A DNA stretch of 55,996 nt from Candidatus Bathyarchaeota archaeon (GTDB lineage Archaea; Thermoproteota; Bathyarchaeia; TCS64), in the NCBI GenBank assembly GCA_018396695.1, contig JAGTQU010000010.1, positions 1-55,996 of the forward strand. Direction: 5' to 3'. This document shows, one piece after another, positions 1-9,303 of the stretch (the stretch's first letter is position 1; each line of letters starts with the position of its first letter). A program made the translations under genes and the position numbers. Under the pieces are notes generated by a model that saw only the letters and a list, made by a program, of their open reading frames with translations, was not told where the DNA came from and did not search any database.

Positions 1-3
1 TAA

Positions 4-792
4 TCAAAATTGTTTTCTAAACGCTTTCAAAACGATGACTGCGGCGAATATAGACACCCCTGTTAGCACTACTAAGGGTCCTGGAGGGAGGTTTAGATAG
101 TCAGATAGGAGTATCCCCCCAGATGCGCTAAAGACTCCGAAGACTGAACTCATTAGGGAGTAGTGGGATAGGTTCTGGCTTATAGTCCTTGCAGCAGCCG
201 CGGGAACGATGACTAGAAAACCGACAAGCAGTGTCCCGGTAATCTTTATGCCTATCGCTACAATAGTCGAAACTAGTAGGAGGAACAGTAGGTTCGTCCT
301 TGCCACGTTTATCCCGCTCGAAATGGCTATTTCTTCAGAGATCAGGCTTAGAACGATCCTCCGATATATCCTTCTAGTGAGCATGATGGAGACTGCTGAA
401 ATCAGAACTGTGATAAGAACATCGATATGAGTGACCTTGGAGATATCTCCGAAGAGGGCTTCTAGGAGTTCAGGCTCTGGGGTTATTAGTATGCCTACAG
501 CCAGAGCCAGAGTGAATACTGCACCTATAAGGGTTTCAAAGCCGAGCCTAGTAACCCTCCCTAAGTGCCATATAACTATCGCTGAAAGGTATAGGGTAAT
601 GAAGGCTCCTATAAAAGGGTTGAAGTTAAAGATCAGCCCAAGAGCCAATCCGGGTAGCGCAACATGAGATAAGGCGTCGCCTATTAGAGCCATCTTCTCT
701 AGAACCATGAGCGACCCTAGATAGCCTGAGGCTAAACCCGCTGAAGCGGCTATTACGATGCTAAGGATCAGGATTTCAGTCATTATTTCCAC
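4..792 (-). CDS. Metal ABC transporter permease (ZnuB/MntB type)
   Basis: This 262-residue protein is almost entirely hydrophobic, with about seven or eight membrane segments. It has the small-residue-rich pattern of the ABC-3 permease family, which moves Zn2+, Mn2+ or Fe2+ across the cytoplasmic membrane. The early stretch GLASGYLGSLMVLEKMALIGDA and the later GTLLVGFLVIVPAA segment are typical of that family. It is the second gene of a minus-strand pair: its start overlaps the end of the ATPase gene by 17 bp, so the two are probably translationally coupled. No solute-binding protein gene is visible; it could lie beyond the left edge. The metal cannot be told from the sequence. Confidence 0.88.
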   Translation of the reverse strand: MEIMTEILILSIVIAASAGLASGYLGSLMVLEKMALIGDALSHVALPGLALGLIFNFNPFIGAFITLYLSAIVIWHLGRVTRLGFETLIGAVFTLALAVGILITPEPELLEALFGDISKVTHIDVLITVLISAVSIMLTRRIYRRIVLSLISEEIAISSGINVARTNLLFLLLVSTIVAIGIKITGTLLVGFLVIVPAAAARTISQNLSHYSLMSSVFGVFSASGGILLSDYLNLPPGPLVVLTGVSIFAAVIVLKAFRKQF

Positions 793-1471
793 CTGTTCTC
801 AGAGCATGTAAACAGACGGGTTCACCGAAAATTATCTTCTGTACATCCAAGTCTGCTATGTTCTCTGATCTTCCGAAGAAGGTCATACACTTATTCAGTG
901 CCAGCATATAGTCTGAATATTCTTTGATGATGTGCGCCTCATGAGAGATGAGGAGGATTGTTATCTCCCTTTTCTGTTTCAGCTCTTTTAGCATCTTGTA
1001 TATAGCTTCCTCACTATCTATGTCTACTCCCGTTGTAGGCTCGTCGAAGAGCAGGACATCAGGCTCGTTAACGATTGCCCAGGCGATTAGAACCCTTTGA
1101 AGCTGCCCTCCTGAAAGCACGCTGAGGCTTCTATCCAGAATATCGTCAGGGTTGAGTCCTACAAGGGTCAGCGAGTTTTCTATATTCGAGGAAGATTTGA
1201 AGGAGAGGAACTCTCTAACGGATAGTGGGACATCCCTCACTGAGAGCTTTTGAGGCACGTATCCGATCCTCACGTTTCTAAACCATCTAATTTTGCCAGT
1301 ATAAGGAACCATGTTGAGGAGGGTTCTGAATAATACAGTCTTTCCTGCGCCATTAGGACCAACGATGGCTAGCGTCTTCCCCTTTTCGAGATTGAAGCTG
1401 ATATTGTCTAAGATTACTTGGTTCTGAAGCTTTACGCTTAAACCAGACACCTGCAGTAAGAGGTTTTCCAT
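776..1471 (-). CDS. Metal ABC transporter ATP-binding protein (ZnuC type)
   Basis: A 231-residue ABC ATPase that should energise the neighbouring ABC-3 permease. The Walker A motif GPNGAGKT lies near residue 38, the signature LSGGQ near residue 119, the Walker B and following residues LLFDEPT near 140, and the switch histidine is in LLISHE. Length and motif spacing are normal for the ZnuC/MntA group. It is the first gene of the pair on the minus strand and overlaps the permease. Substrate identity (Zn, Mn or Fe) is inference from the permease family. Confidence 0.9.
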   Translation of the reverse strand: MENLLLQVSGLSVKLQNQVILDNISFNLEKGKTLAIVGPNGAGKTVLFRTLLNMVPYTGKIRWFRNVRIGYVPQKLSVRDVPLSVREFLSFKSSSNIENSLTLVGLNPDDILDRSLSVLSGGQLQRVLIAWAIVNEPDVLLFDEPTTGVDIDSEEAIYKMLKELKQKREITILLISHEAHIIKEYSDYMLALNKCMTFFGRSENIADLDVQKIIFGEPVCLHALRTGGNND

Positions 1472-1557
1472 GTTTTAATCATGTTAATGAGTTTACCGAG
1501 TCTTAAAGAGTTTAAGTTTTTAACCAGGAAAATGTTCATTTCTGAGTTCGCTAAGAC

Positions 1558-2517
1558 TCATCCGACTTCTAAAATTGGAGAATCCTTTACTTCTAGCTTG
1601 AAACCTCCTATTGTCTCTAGGGAATAATGATATGTTCCGGACTCTGTAGGCGTGAAAGGTAAGATGTATATTACCCTCGATCCAGCGGCTATTCCAACTG
1701 TTTTCGATATGTATGCAATTGGTTCATCTATGCTAGACAGATAAATTTTCGCGGTAACATTCTCCCACATAGAATGGATCCTAGTAGGATTCTTTAAACT
1801 CATGGAGATGTAAAGATTTTCCCCTTTATTCGCTTTACTAATTCTGGTGCCATTTAGGTTACTCCAACTTGACGAGATTAACTCCGCGTGTGGTGGTTTA
1901 GTCAGGGGGTAGCGAGTCGTGGAGAAGGGGAGCCAGAAACTGAAGAAGTATATGTGTGAAAGAACCCGACCCTTAAGCGTAACCTTTACCTCTCCTCCGT
2001 ACTTTCTAGAGGCTTCGTCCACGCTATTCAGAAACTTTTCACGATCCTCAAGCTTGAAAAATAATGTTCGATTTAAGAGAGAAAAGAAGCTTATCTTCTC
2101 TCGCTCGAATTTGAAAATGGATTTCTTTATGAGGCTATCTTCAACCCATAATTCAACTTCCATATCTGAGGCCTCGGGCTGCCGAACCGTTATAGCATTT
2201 AATGTTAAGCTTATGAGCCAGCGTCTTACATAATCAGGGATTTCAGTTTTCTCTCTTTCAACGCTTTCGAAGGAGGGTATTGAGAACACCAAGCCTGTAT
2301 TGAGATTCAGATCGCTTCCATTAGAAGCCTTCTTGATGAACAACGCAAAGTCTTCTTCAGCCACCTCTAAGAACACTGATAAGCGCGAAGTCTCAACGTA
2401 TTCATTGTATAGGCTTCCTAGCTCCCTACCGGCGAGCACTGCGGAGAAGAGTAATATGATCTCGACTAGGATCACTATATCCTCTTTTGAACGCTCGTTG
2501 AACTCGTATTCAGCCAT
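1558..2517 (-). CDS. Membrane-anchored protein of unknown function
   Basis: I do not recognise the family of this 319-residue protein. A short acidic N-terminus is followed by one hydrophobic segment (about residues 14-31, DIVILVEIILLFSAVLAG), which suggests an anchor with the rest outside the cell. The middle is charged and mixed alpha/beta. The last 110 residues (from about HAELISSSW) are beta-rich with alternating hydrophobics and a TPTESGTYHYSL stretch, like an Ig-like extracellular domain. It sits on the same strand just upstream of the metal ABC genes, about 85 bp away, so a link to that transporter is possible but unproven. Confidence 0.6.
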   Translation of the reverse strand: MAEYEFNERSKEDIVILVEIILLFSAVLAGRELGSLYNEYVETSRLSVFLEVAEEDFALFIKKASNGSDLNLNTGLVFSIPSFESVEREKTEIPDYVRRWLISLTLNAITVRQPEASDMEVELWVEDSLIKKSIFKFEREKISFFSLLNRTLFFKLEDREKFLNSVDEASRKYGGEVKVTLKGRVLSHIYFFSFWLPFSTTRYPLTKPPHAELISSSWSNLNGTRISKANKGENLYISMSLKNPTRIHSMWENVTAKIYLSSIDEPIAYISKTVGIAAGSRVIYILPFTPTESGTYHYSLETIGGFKLEVKDSPILEVG

Positions 2518-2669
2518 GACTGAATTTCAAACTAAGATAGGCAAGCGTAAAATATTATGATTTCCTATTTTGACAACTATGCGATCCTATCCTACTCTAG
2601 CAAAACACAGCTGATGCTCAGCTAAACTTTATCTTTTCAAAGTGGTTATTCTAACTTGGTTGATTCTCA

Positions 2670-3947
2670 TTGAGCTTTAGGAAGATAATATCTGAAGCCG
2701 AAAAGGCTGAAAGAGAGGTTGCCGAACTTTGCTCAAGCCTGGTCCAGTTTAACTCGGCACACCCTGAAGGGAGAACCGTCGAGTGCGTTAACTTCATCAA
2801 AAAATATCTTGATGAAAACGGGATCGAGTCGGAGATTCATGCCAAAACCGCTGAGAAGCCAAACATAGTCGCCAAGATCCCTGGAGAATCTAAACATAGG
2901 ATCCTCTGGGTCGGTCATCTCGACGTGGTTCCTGAGGGGAAGCCTGAATTCTGGAAGTACCCCCCATACAGCGGGAAGATCACTGAGGATGGATGCATAC
3001 ATGGCCGCGGTTCAAGTGATATGAAGGGTGCTTGCGCAGCCGCGATGGTCTCCGCCCGAATCTTAAGCGATCTGAAGAAGCCGAAACCCAACCCTGTGGA
3101 ATTCTGGTTCACAGCGGATGAGGAGATAGGTGGAGGAGACGGTGCTCTCTGGCTATCTCAGACAGGTAGATTCAAAGGAGAAGTCTGCGTCATCGGCGAC
3201 GGAAACGGGGGTGGAAGATCCTATCCTAGCATTGATCTGGGATGTAAGGGTGGGGCTAGAACGACTTTGATAGCCAAAGGGAAGACAGCCCATGGAAGCA
3301 CACCTTTCCTAGGAGAAAACGCCATAGAAAGGCTTATCAAAGCCATACCTGTAGTTGAGAACATCTCTAATTATAGACTTGAGTTACCTGAAGAATTAGA
3401 TAAAGCCATAGAAGAATCCGTCAGGTTCCTCATCAAAACCCAGGATATGACTCCGGAGCAGAAGAGAGCTGCGAAGCGCGCCTTCCACTATCCTACAGTA
3501 TCATGCACCTTGATAAACGGGGGGGTAAAGATCAATGTAGTACCCGACTATGCGGAGGCTCAGTTCGACATCAGGCTAACTCCAGGATGCAAACCGATGA
3601 AGGTAAAAGAGGAGATCGAGAAGCTCGTGAGAGAAGCTGGGATTCCTGGTGTTGAAGTCTCTGTGAACGCGGGGAAGACTGCAGGATATTATGAGTCCCC
3701 GACATCAACGTTCGCATTACAGTTGGCTTCTACAATCCAGAAGGTTACTAGGAAGAAACCGACGTTCAAGATTCTGACAGGAGGCACCGACGCGATAAGT
3801 ATTAAGAAATATACAGGCATCCCATGCTTAGGATATGGAACCTCATTGACTGCTCAAGCCCATCAGCCTAATGAGTATGTGACCGTCGAGAACCTTGTCC
3901 TCGGAGTTAAAGTCTACTCAATTTTCCCTCTCATCTATAAACCATAA
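2670..3947 (+). CDS. M20-family metallopeptidase/deacylase (ArgE/DapE-like)
   Basis: A 425-residue zinc-dependent hydrolase of the M20 family, which cleaves amide bonds of N-acyl amino acids or small peptides in the cytoplasm. Visible motifs are the metal-binding WVGHLDVVPEG (near residue 90), the bridging Asp in GRGSSDMKG, the catalytic and ligand acidic pair in TADEEIGG, and a later His in TAQAHQPNE. The lid domain lies between them. The start is TTG at the given position, with no better upstream codon. The exact substrate (acetylornithine, succinyl-diaminopimelate, acyl-lysine or dipeptide) cannot be decided from the sequence, and it has no biosynthetic neighbours. Confidence 0.85.
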   Translation: MSFRKIISEAEKAEREVAELCSSLVQFNSAHPEGRTVECVNFIKKYLDENGIESEIHAKTAEKPNIVAKIPGESKHRILWVGHLDVVPEGKPEFWKYPPYSGKITEDGCIHGRGSSDMKGACAAAMVSARILSDLKKPKPNPVEFWFTADEEIGGGDGALWLSQTGRFKGEVCVIGDGNGGGRSYPSIDLGCKGGARTTLIAKGKTAHGSTPFLGENAIERLIKAIPVVENISNYRLELPEELDKAIEESVRFLIKTQDMTPEQKRAAKRAFHYPTVSCTLINGGVKINVVPDYAEAQFDIRLTPGCKPMKVKEEIEKLVREAGIPGVEVSVNAGKTAGYYESPTSTFALQLASTIQKVTRKKPTFKILTGGTDAISIKKYTGIPCLGYGTSLTAQAHQPNEYVTVENLVLGVKVYSIFPLIYKP

Positions 3948-4034
3948 GTAAATTCTCGAAGAACCGTCCAGCCACGAAAAGGGTTGATTTATAGACCCGC
4001 TTAGTTTAATTGCCGCCCTCATCCACGATAACAT

Positions 4035-4041
4035 AGGTGAT
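4035..4041 (+). promoter_or_regulatory. Strong Shine-Dalgarno AGGTGAT ahead of the copper ATPase
   Basis: AGGTGAT matches the anti-SD complement well. It lies five bases before an in-frame ACG codon at 4047 but 29 bases before the first canonical ATG at 4071. Its place supports translation starting upstream of that ATG. Confidence 0.5.
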
Positions 4042-4070
4042 TTGTCACGCCTAGAGACCCTGTCTGCGGG

Positions 4071-6173
4071 ATGTATGTCGACCCAGAAAGCGGATTAACA
4101 GCAGTAGTTGGAGGCAAAACATACTATTTCTGTAGTGAAGAGTGCCGTAGAACCTTCTTAGCCCCAGAAGAGGAGCTTAAAAGGATGAAGAGAAGAGTAT
4201 CGATAGCCCTCTCCAGCGTATTGATCCTAGCGATCCTCAGAGCTGGCGCCTTCCTCGCCTTAGCAGCAGGAGCAACGCTGATAACTTGGGCTCCAATCCC
4301 TCAACTCCCTTTCTTAACCTGGGGGTGGTGGCTCTTCCTTCTTACGACACCTGTCCAAGTCATAGGGGGTTGGACGTTCTACGTTGGCGCATACCATTCC
4401 ATTAGGCGTGGAAGGGCGAACATGGATGTTTTGATCTCTGTCGGAACCTTGACCGCCTACATCTACAGTGTTTTCGTTCTAATCTTCCCGAGGGCTCTCC
4501 CTGTTGAAGAGAAGGATGTCTATTTTGAAGTATCAGCCGTCATAATCGCCTTCGTCCTCCTAGGCAAGTACATGGAAGACTTCATAAAGAAACGCAGCTC
4601 AGCCGCCGTCCGGAAACTTTTGGATCTAGCTCCAACGATGGCGAGGGTGATTAGGGAAGGGGTTGAGGTTGAGATACCTGCCGAAGAAGTGGAAGAGGGG
4701 GAGATAATCGTGGTTCGGCCTGGGGAAAAGATACCTGCAGACGGCATCATAATCGAGGGGGGCTCCTCGATAGACGAGTCTATGATAACAGGGGAGAGCC
4801 TGCCTGTGGATAAGCGTCCAGGAGACGCTGTCATAGGAGCGACTATAAACAAGGTTGGACTCTTCAAGTTCAGAGCCACTCAGGTTGGGACAGAAACCGT
4901 CCTGTCGCAGATTGCGAAGATGGTTGAAGAGGCTCAATCCTCAACAGCTTCGATACAGAGGCTGGCGGACAGGGTTGCAGCCTACTTTGTCCCAGGGATA
5001 ATTCTAACGGCACTCTTAACCTTCGCTGCTTGGAGTTTACTTGGGAACTTCACTACGGGTCTGCTCTCCTTCATAGCCGTCATGATAGTAGCTTGCCCAT
5101 GTGCAATCGGGATAGCAACCCCTGCGGCGCTCATGGTCGGCGTAGGGAAAGGCGCAGAGAACGGTATTCTGATTCGAAACGGCGAGGTTCTTGAGAAAGC
5201 TCAGAAGCTCACGACAGTGGTCTTCGATAAGACAGGAACCCTGACTAAGGGGAAGCCTGAGGTCACAGATATCCTTCCGCTGCAAGATGATGATTCAGCC
5301 TCCTCCGAAGCGGAGTTGCTCAAGTTAGCAGCCTCAGCTGAAGAAGGTTCAGAGCATCCTCTAGGAAAAACCATCGTCAAAGCAGCGAAGGATAGAGGGA
5401 TCGATATTCACACCCCCTCGGATTTCCAGGCGGTTCCTGGTCATGGCATCAAAGCATCGCTAAACGGTGTCGAGATCCTTGTCGGCAACCGTAGACTGAT
5501 GGAGAAGAACGGAGTTGATTTAAAAGATTATGAAGCAAAGATCCAGGATTTTGAAAAGGAGGGAAAAACCACCCTCCTAGTTGCTAAGAAGGATAGGCTC
5601 CTTGGAATAATCGCGGTGGCAGATACTTTAAAGGAGTCAGCCGCCCCCGCGGTTAAGAGTCTCCAAGACATGGGGATTGAGATTGTGATGCTGACGGGAG
5701 ACAATGAAAGGACAGCTAGATTCATAGCGTCCCAGCTGGGCATAAGAAACGTGATCGCAGAAGTGCTCCCTGAAGGAAAGATCGAGGTTATAAAAAGGCT
5801 TCAGGGAGAGGGTAAAGTCGTCGCTATGGTTGGCGACGGGATAAACGACGCCCCAGCCCTGGCTCAATCAGACATCGGGATAGCTATTGGAAGCGGGACA
5901 GACATCGCTAAGGAGACGGGCGGAATCGTATTAGTCAAGGATGACGTGCGGGACGTCTCAGTCTCCATAGACTTGAGTAAGACGACGATGAGAAAGATTA
6001 AGCAGAACCTATTCCTATCCCTAGTCTACAATACTGCCTTAATCCCTGTTGCAGCCTTCGGACTACTGAGCCCTATTCTAGCAGCTGCCGCCATGTCGAT
6101 GAGCTCCGTGTCTGTGGTGGGAAACTCGGCCCTCCTTAGAAGATATAGACCAAGAATATCTTACGAAAACTAA
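4071..6173 (+). CDS. copA: Cu+-exporting P1B-type ATPase with N-terminal YHS domain
   Basis: A 700-residue heavy-metal P-type ATPase that pumps Cu+ (or Ag+) out of the cell. It has the transmembrane metal motif CPC (in VACPCAIGI), the phosphorylation site DKTGT, the TGES actuator loop and the GDGIND hinge. The final helices carry YN and MSSVSVV, the combination seen in the Cu+ (P1B-1) subgroup. Instead of an HMA domain the N-terminus is a YHS metal-binding domain (CSEEC near residue 25). In-frame codons before the ATG read DPVCG, the conserved start of YHS domains, bounded by TGA at 4038. The true start is therefore probably upstream, although no ATG, GTG or TTG is available there. It is followed by an HMA-thioredoxin protein. 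Confidence 0.92.
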   Translation: MYVDPESGLTAVVGGKTYYFCSEECRRTFLAPEEELKRMKRRVSIALSSVLILAILRAGAFLALAAGATLITWAPIPQLPFLTWGWWLFLLTTPVQVIGGWTFYVGAYHSIRRGRANMDVLISVGTLTAYIYSVFVLIFPRALPVEEKDVYFEVSAVIIAFVLLGKYMEDFIKKRSSAAVRKLLDLAPTMARVIREGVEVEIPAEEVEEGEIIVVRPGEKIPADGIIIEGGSSIDESMITGESLPVDKRPGDAVIGATINKVGLFKFRATQVGTETVLSQIAKMVEEAQSSTASIQRLADRVAAYFVPGIILTALLTFAAWSLLGNFTTGLLSFIAVMIVACPCAIGIATPAALMVGVGKGAENGILIRNGEVLEKAQKLTTVVFDKTGTLTKGKPEVTDILPLQDDDSASSEAELLKLAASAEEGSEHPLGKTIVKAAKDRGIDIHTPSDFQAVPGHGIKASLNGVEILVGNRRLMEKNGVDLKDYEAKIQDFEKEGKTTLLVAKKDRLLGIIAVADTLKESAAPAVKSLQDMGIEIVMLTGDNERTARFIASQLGIRNVIAEVLPEGKIEVIKRLQGEGKVVAMVGDGINDAPALAQSDIGIAIGSGTDIAKETGGIVLVKDDVRDVSVSIDLSKTTMRKIKQNLFLSLVYNTALIPVAAFGLLSPILAAAAMSMSSVSVVGNSALLRRYRPRISYEN

Positions 6174-6235
6174 TCTAGTGGAACTAAAACTGAACTACAG
6201 GAAATAGTTAAGATGCTCCGTCAAGATTATTGTAG

Positions 6236-6844
6236 ATGTCTGGATGGTTAAACATTTTGGAAGAGAATAGACGGATAGTTGTAAAAAGGATACCAATATC
6301 GAGGATGGATTGCCCTACTTGCATACCCTTCCTTGAAAAGGAGGTAGAGAAGATTAAAGGCGTGAAAGAAGCGAAGGGAAGCTACATGACCCGAACCCTT
6401 AGGGTCTCATATGATCCAAAGGTTGTTAACATCGAAGAGATTGAAAAAGCTATAGAAGGCGCGGGATACAGGGTTGCTTATAAGAAGTATCCTGACATTA
6501 TGTCAAAGATGAGGGGGTTTCTAAAGAAAACCGGCACAGGCTCAGTAAGGACCCTTGACGACGGATCATTCGATGAGACGATTAAGACATCGAAACGTGT
6601 CGCAGTAGTCTTCTCGTCCGAGACCTGTCCAACCTGTAGAGCCTTAAGAGGCGTATATGATAAAGCCGCTGAAAGACTTAAGGATGTCAAGATTTACGAG
6701 ATGGATGTAGCTTCAACAAAAATCTGGCATCGATATGACATCCTTTCAATCCCCACAATATTAGTATTCGAGAACGGGGAAGTTGTGAAGAGGATAATAC
6801 CTTCGATGAGTGAAGAAGAGTTGATTAAAATCCTGGTGGATTAG
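6236..6844 (+). CDS. HMA-thioredoxin fusion protein
   Basis: A 202-residue two-domain protein. Residues about 16-82 form a heavy-metal-associated domain with the metal-binding pair in MDCPTC (C26, C29) and the usual VKEAKGS and VNIEEIEKAI elements. Residues about 105-202 form a thioredoxin fold with a CPTC active site (C131, C134) and a cis-proline in SIPT (P173). There is no signal peptide, so it is probably cytosolic. It lies 62 bp after the copper ATPase on the same strand. It could be a copper chaperone with its own redox partner, or a metal-thiol reductase. The domain calls are firm; the joint function is inference. Confidence 0.8.
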   Translation: MSGWLNILEENRRIVVKRIPISRMDCPTCIPFLEKEVEKIKGVKEAKGSYMTRTLRVSYDPKVVNIEEIEKAIEGAGYRVAYKKYPDIMSKMRGFLKKTGTGSVRTLDDGSFDETIKTSKRVAVVFSSETCPTCRALRGVYDKAAERLKDVKIYEMDVASTKIWHRYDILSIPTILVFENGEVVKRIIPSMSEEELIKILVD

Positions 6845-6850
6845 GTTCCT

Positions 6851-6868
6851 GAAAAGAAAAATTTAAAC
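6851..6868 (+). promoter_or_regulatory. Likely BRE/TATA promoter of topoisomerase IB
   Basis: A purine-rich GAAAAGAAAA element runs directly into an AT-rich ATTTAAAC box. The TATA centre is about 21 bases before the ATG at 6884 and no Shine-Dalgarno is visible. This fits an archaeal promoter giving a leaderless or almost leaderless transcript. Confidence 0.4.
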
Positions 6869-6883
6869 TGAACAGCTCAAGTT

Positions 6884-8680
6884 ATGGTCTATCCAAGGCT
6901 GAAACGCATGGAGTATCTCCAACATAACGGCGTACTAGTGCCTCCGAGATACAAACCTGTAGGCTTGACGATAACAGTTAGAGGGGGGAATATAAATCTC
7001 TCCCCTGAGGCTGAAGAGATGGCTGTAGCCTGGGCGAAGAAGATTGGAACACCATATGTTGAAGATAAAGTCTTCGCTGAGAACTTCCATAAGGATTTCT
7101 CGAAAAAACTAGGCGTCCAAGTTAACCCTGGAGACGTAGACTATTCTGAAGTAATCCGTTTCGTGGAGGAGCAGAAAGCTGCTAAAAACAGACTCTCTAG
7201 AGAGGAGAAGAAGCGTCAAGCAGCAGAAAGGAAAACCCTCAGGGAGCAGAGTAAGGAACGTTACGGATACGCTATCGTTGACGGGGTAAAAGTTGAGCTT
7301 GGAAACTACACGGTGGAACCCAACTCAATCTTCATGGGACGAGGCAACCATCCGAAGAGAGGGAGCTGGAAGGAGGGGCCTGTAGAGGAGGACATAGAGC
7401 TAAACCTCTCCCCCGATGCACTTATACCACCTGGAAGATGGAAGGGGGTAGTCTGGGATCCAGATTCGATGTGGATAGCCCGTTGGAGGGATAAGCTTAG
7501 TGGGAAGATGAAATACGTGTGGTTTTCTGACTCCTCTTTTCTTAAACAGCGGAAGGAGATTGAGAAGTTTGAGAAGGCGAGAGAACTAAGCGAGAAAATC
7601 TCCAAAGTCCAGAGGCATATCCTAGATAACCTTGACTCGGAGGATCTGAAGAGGAGGAAGACGGCCACTGTCTGTTTCCTCATAGATAAACTGAAGATCA
7701 GGGTTGGAGATGAGAAGGACCCAGACGAGGCTGACACTGTTGGAGCCTCCACACTGAGACCTGAACACGTATGTTTCAACGGAGACGGAACCGTTACCTT
7801 CGACTTTCTAGGCAAAGACTCGGTAAGGCATACCATGAGAGTTAAGCTGCCTCCTAAAGTCTTGAAGAATCTAAGAGAGTTCAAATCTATCGCGAAATTC
7901 TCCCTATTCGAGGGTATTGACTCGAACCGTGTGAGCGAATTCCTAGATGAGGTTGTGGAAGGCCTCTCAGCCAAAGTTTTTAGAACATACTATGCTTCCC
8001 AAGCCGTCGAGAAGAATCTTAAGGATTCGAACGTGAAACCCTCGGACCCTGATTATGTTAAGAAGCACGCCTCGGTCTTAGCTAACCTTGAAGCGGCAAG
8101 GGTGTGTAACCATAAGAAGACTATTCCGAAGAATTGGGAATCCTCCCTAGAAAAAAAGAAGTCTAGGCTGAAATCATTGAAAGAGAAGGCTGGAGAGAGA
8201 CAGAGAAGGTATGATGCAAGGATCAAAGATCTTGAAGAAAAATACGTTGATAGGATGAGTAAGGTTAGATCTCTTGTTGATGACCTCAACTCTAAGCTTA
8301 AAGCGGTTAAGGAGTCGTCTGTCAGTTCAAGAACCGTAGAGAAACATATAGCCTCTTTGAAGAAGTCGATCAGAGATAAGGAGCGAATGTTGAAATCTTT
8401 GAAATCGAGGCATCTAGACCAGGTCAAAAAGATCAAGGAGCAGAAGGAGAAGAGTAGGCTGAAAGATGCTCAAGCTATTGAAAGTCTTGAACTACAGATC
8501 GAGGCCCAGAAAAAGACTAAGGATTACAACCTAGGCACCTCTCTGAAGAGTTACATCGACCCGAGGATATACCACAATTGGGGTAAGGCGGTAAACTATG
8601 ACTGGAGAAAGTATTACCCCTCAACCCTCCAGAAGAAGTTCAGCTGGATAGAACTGGAACAAGACGAAATCACTGAATAA
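6884..8680 (+). CDS. top1B: Eukaryotic-type DNA topoisomerase IB
   Basis: A 598-residue type IB topoisomerase that relaxes supercoils through a 3'-phosphotyrosine nick. All catalytic positions of the eukaryotic family can be matched: Arg in IRVGDEK, Lys in FLGKDS, Arg in VFRTYYAS, His in CNHKK, and the nucleophile Tyr in SYIDPR (about residue 557). The order is core N-terminal cap (YLQHNGV onward), catalytic core, a long charged coiled-coil linker (about residues 425-540) and the C-terminal tyrosine domain. The long eukaryotic N-terminal tail is absent. It appears monocistronic. Among Archaea this enzyme is known from Thaumarchaeota and relatives, so it is a useful lineage marker. Confidence 0.97.
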   Translation: MVYPRLKRMEYLQHNGVLVPPRYKPVGLTITVRGGNINLSPEAEEMAVAWAKKIGTPYVEDKVFAENFHKDFSKKLGVQVNPGDVDYSEVIRFVEEQKAAKNRLSREEKKRQAAERKTLREQSKERYGYAIVDGVKVELGNYTVEPNSIFMGRGNHPKRGSWKEGPVEEDIELNLSPDALIPPGRWKGVVWDPDSMWIARWRDKLSGKMKYVWFSDSSFLKQRKEIEKFEKARELSEKISKVQRHILDNLDSEDLKRRKTATVCFLIDKLKIRVGDEKDPDEADTVGASTLRPEHVCFNGDGTVTFDFLGKDSVRHTMRVKLPPKVLKNLREFKSIAKFSLFEGIDSNRVSEFLDEVVEGLSAKVFRTYYASQAVEKNLKDSNVKPSDPDYVKKHASVLANLEAARVCNHKKTIPKNWESSLEKKKSRLKSLKEKAGERQRRYDARIKDLEEKYVDRMSKVRSLVDDLNSKLKAVKESSVSSRTVEKHIASLKKSIRDKERMLKSLKSRHLDQVKKIKEQKEKSRLKDAQAIESLELQIEAQKKTKDYNLGTSLKSYIDPRIYHNWGKAVNYDWRKYYPSTLQKKFSWIELEQDEITE

Positions 8681-8691
8681 TAAGATTTAAC

Positions 8692-9303
8692 TTATTTAGT
8701 TGGCTCCATGCTCTCCACGATTTTTACTATATCATCTGTTGTAATTGGAGGCGCCCCGCTAAACAGGTAGTTAAGCCTGCCAATGTTCACTTCTATTAGT
8801 TTAGCATAGGGCCCGTAAAGCTTCTGATACTCTTCATGAAAAACGGGAGCCTTTTCGTTGATATATGCATCCCATCCTCGAATCTTGGTGACTACCCCTT
8901 CCCCGGTCTCCGATTTATTAAACGATAACCCTTCCATCGTTGAAACCTCTATCGTTAACTCAGCTGTATCTATTTTATCTCTACCTTCTCTGCTATAACA
9001 AAAAATAGCTAGACTCCCAACCTCTCCGTCTCTAATAACCACCCAAACTGCTACCGGTTTAAGACCGTTAGGTAGCCAAGTCGGAAGATATATATCCAAT
9101 CCACGACTACTCCAAGCTTTAATTACAACTTCAAAAGAAGTCTTATTGGCGAAGCGATCGAAAGGTAAAGGTCCGTATCTAGGAGGAGAAAGGTTTGAAT
9201 TTGTATCGTCTAATTTAACTAGAGTATTAAATAGCGATAATGCTATGATGACGCTAATAATTGATAGAATTATATAAATTGTATACCGTTCACTGGTTTT
9301 CAT
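8692..9303 (-). CDS. Membrane-anchored protein with DUF4367-like domain
   Basis: A 203-residue protein with one N-terminal membrane segment (about residues 8-27, rich in Ile, Leu and Ser) and a soluble outer part. From about residue 65 the pattern LPTWLPNGLKPVAVWV, a short beta-hairpin region, and a terminal TTDDIVKIVESM helix resembles the DUF4367 fold of anchored bacterial proteins; this match is by eye. The start ATG overlaps the stop of the upstream gene (ATGA at 9300-9303), so the two form a coupled operon. Function unknown. The stretch is more AT-rich than the topoisomerase gene beside it. Confidence 0.55.
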   Translation of the reverse strand: MKTSERYTIYIILSIISVIIALSLFNTLVKLDDTNSNLSPPRYGPLPFDRFANKTSFEVVIKAWSSRGLDIYLPTWLPNGLKPVAVWVVIRDGEVGSLAIFCYSREGRDKIDTAELTIEVSTMEGLSFNKSETGEGVVTKIRGWDAYINEKAPVFHEEYQKLYGPYAKLIEVNIGRLNYLFSGAPPITTDDIVKIVESMEPTK

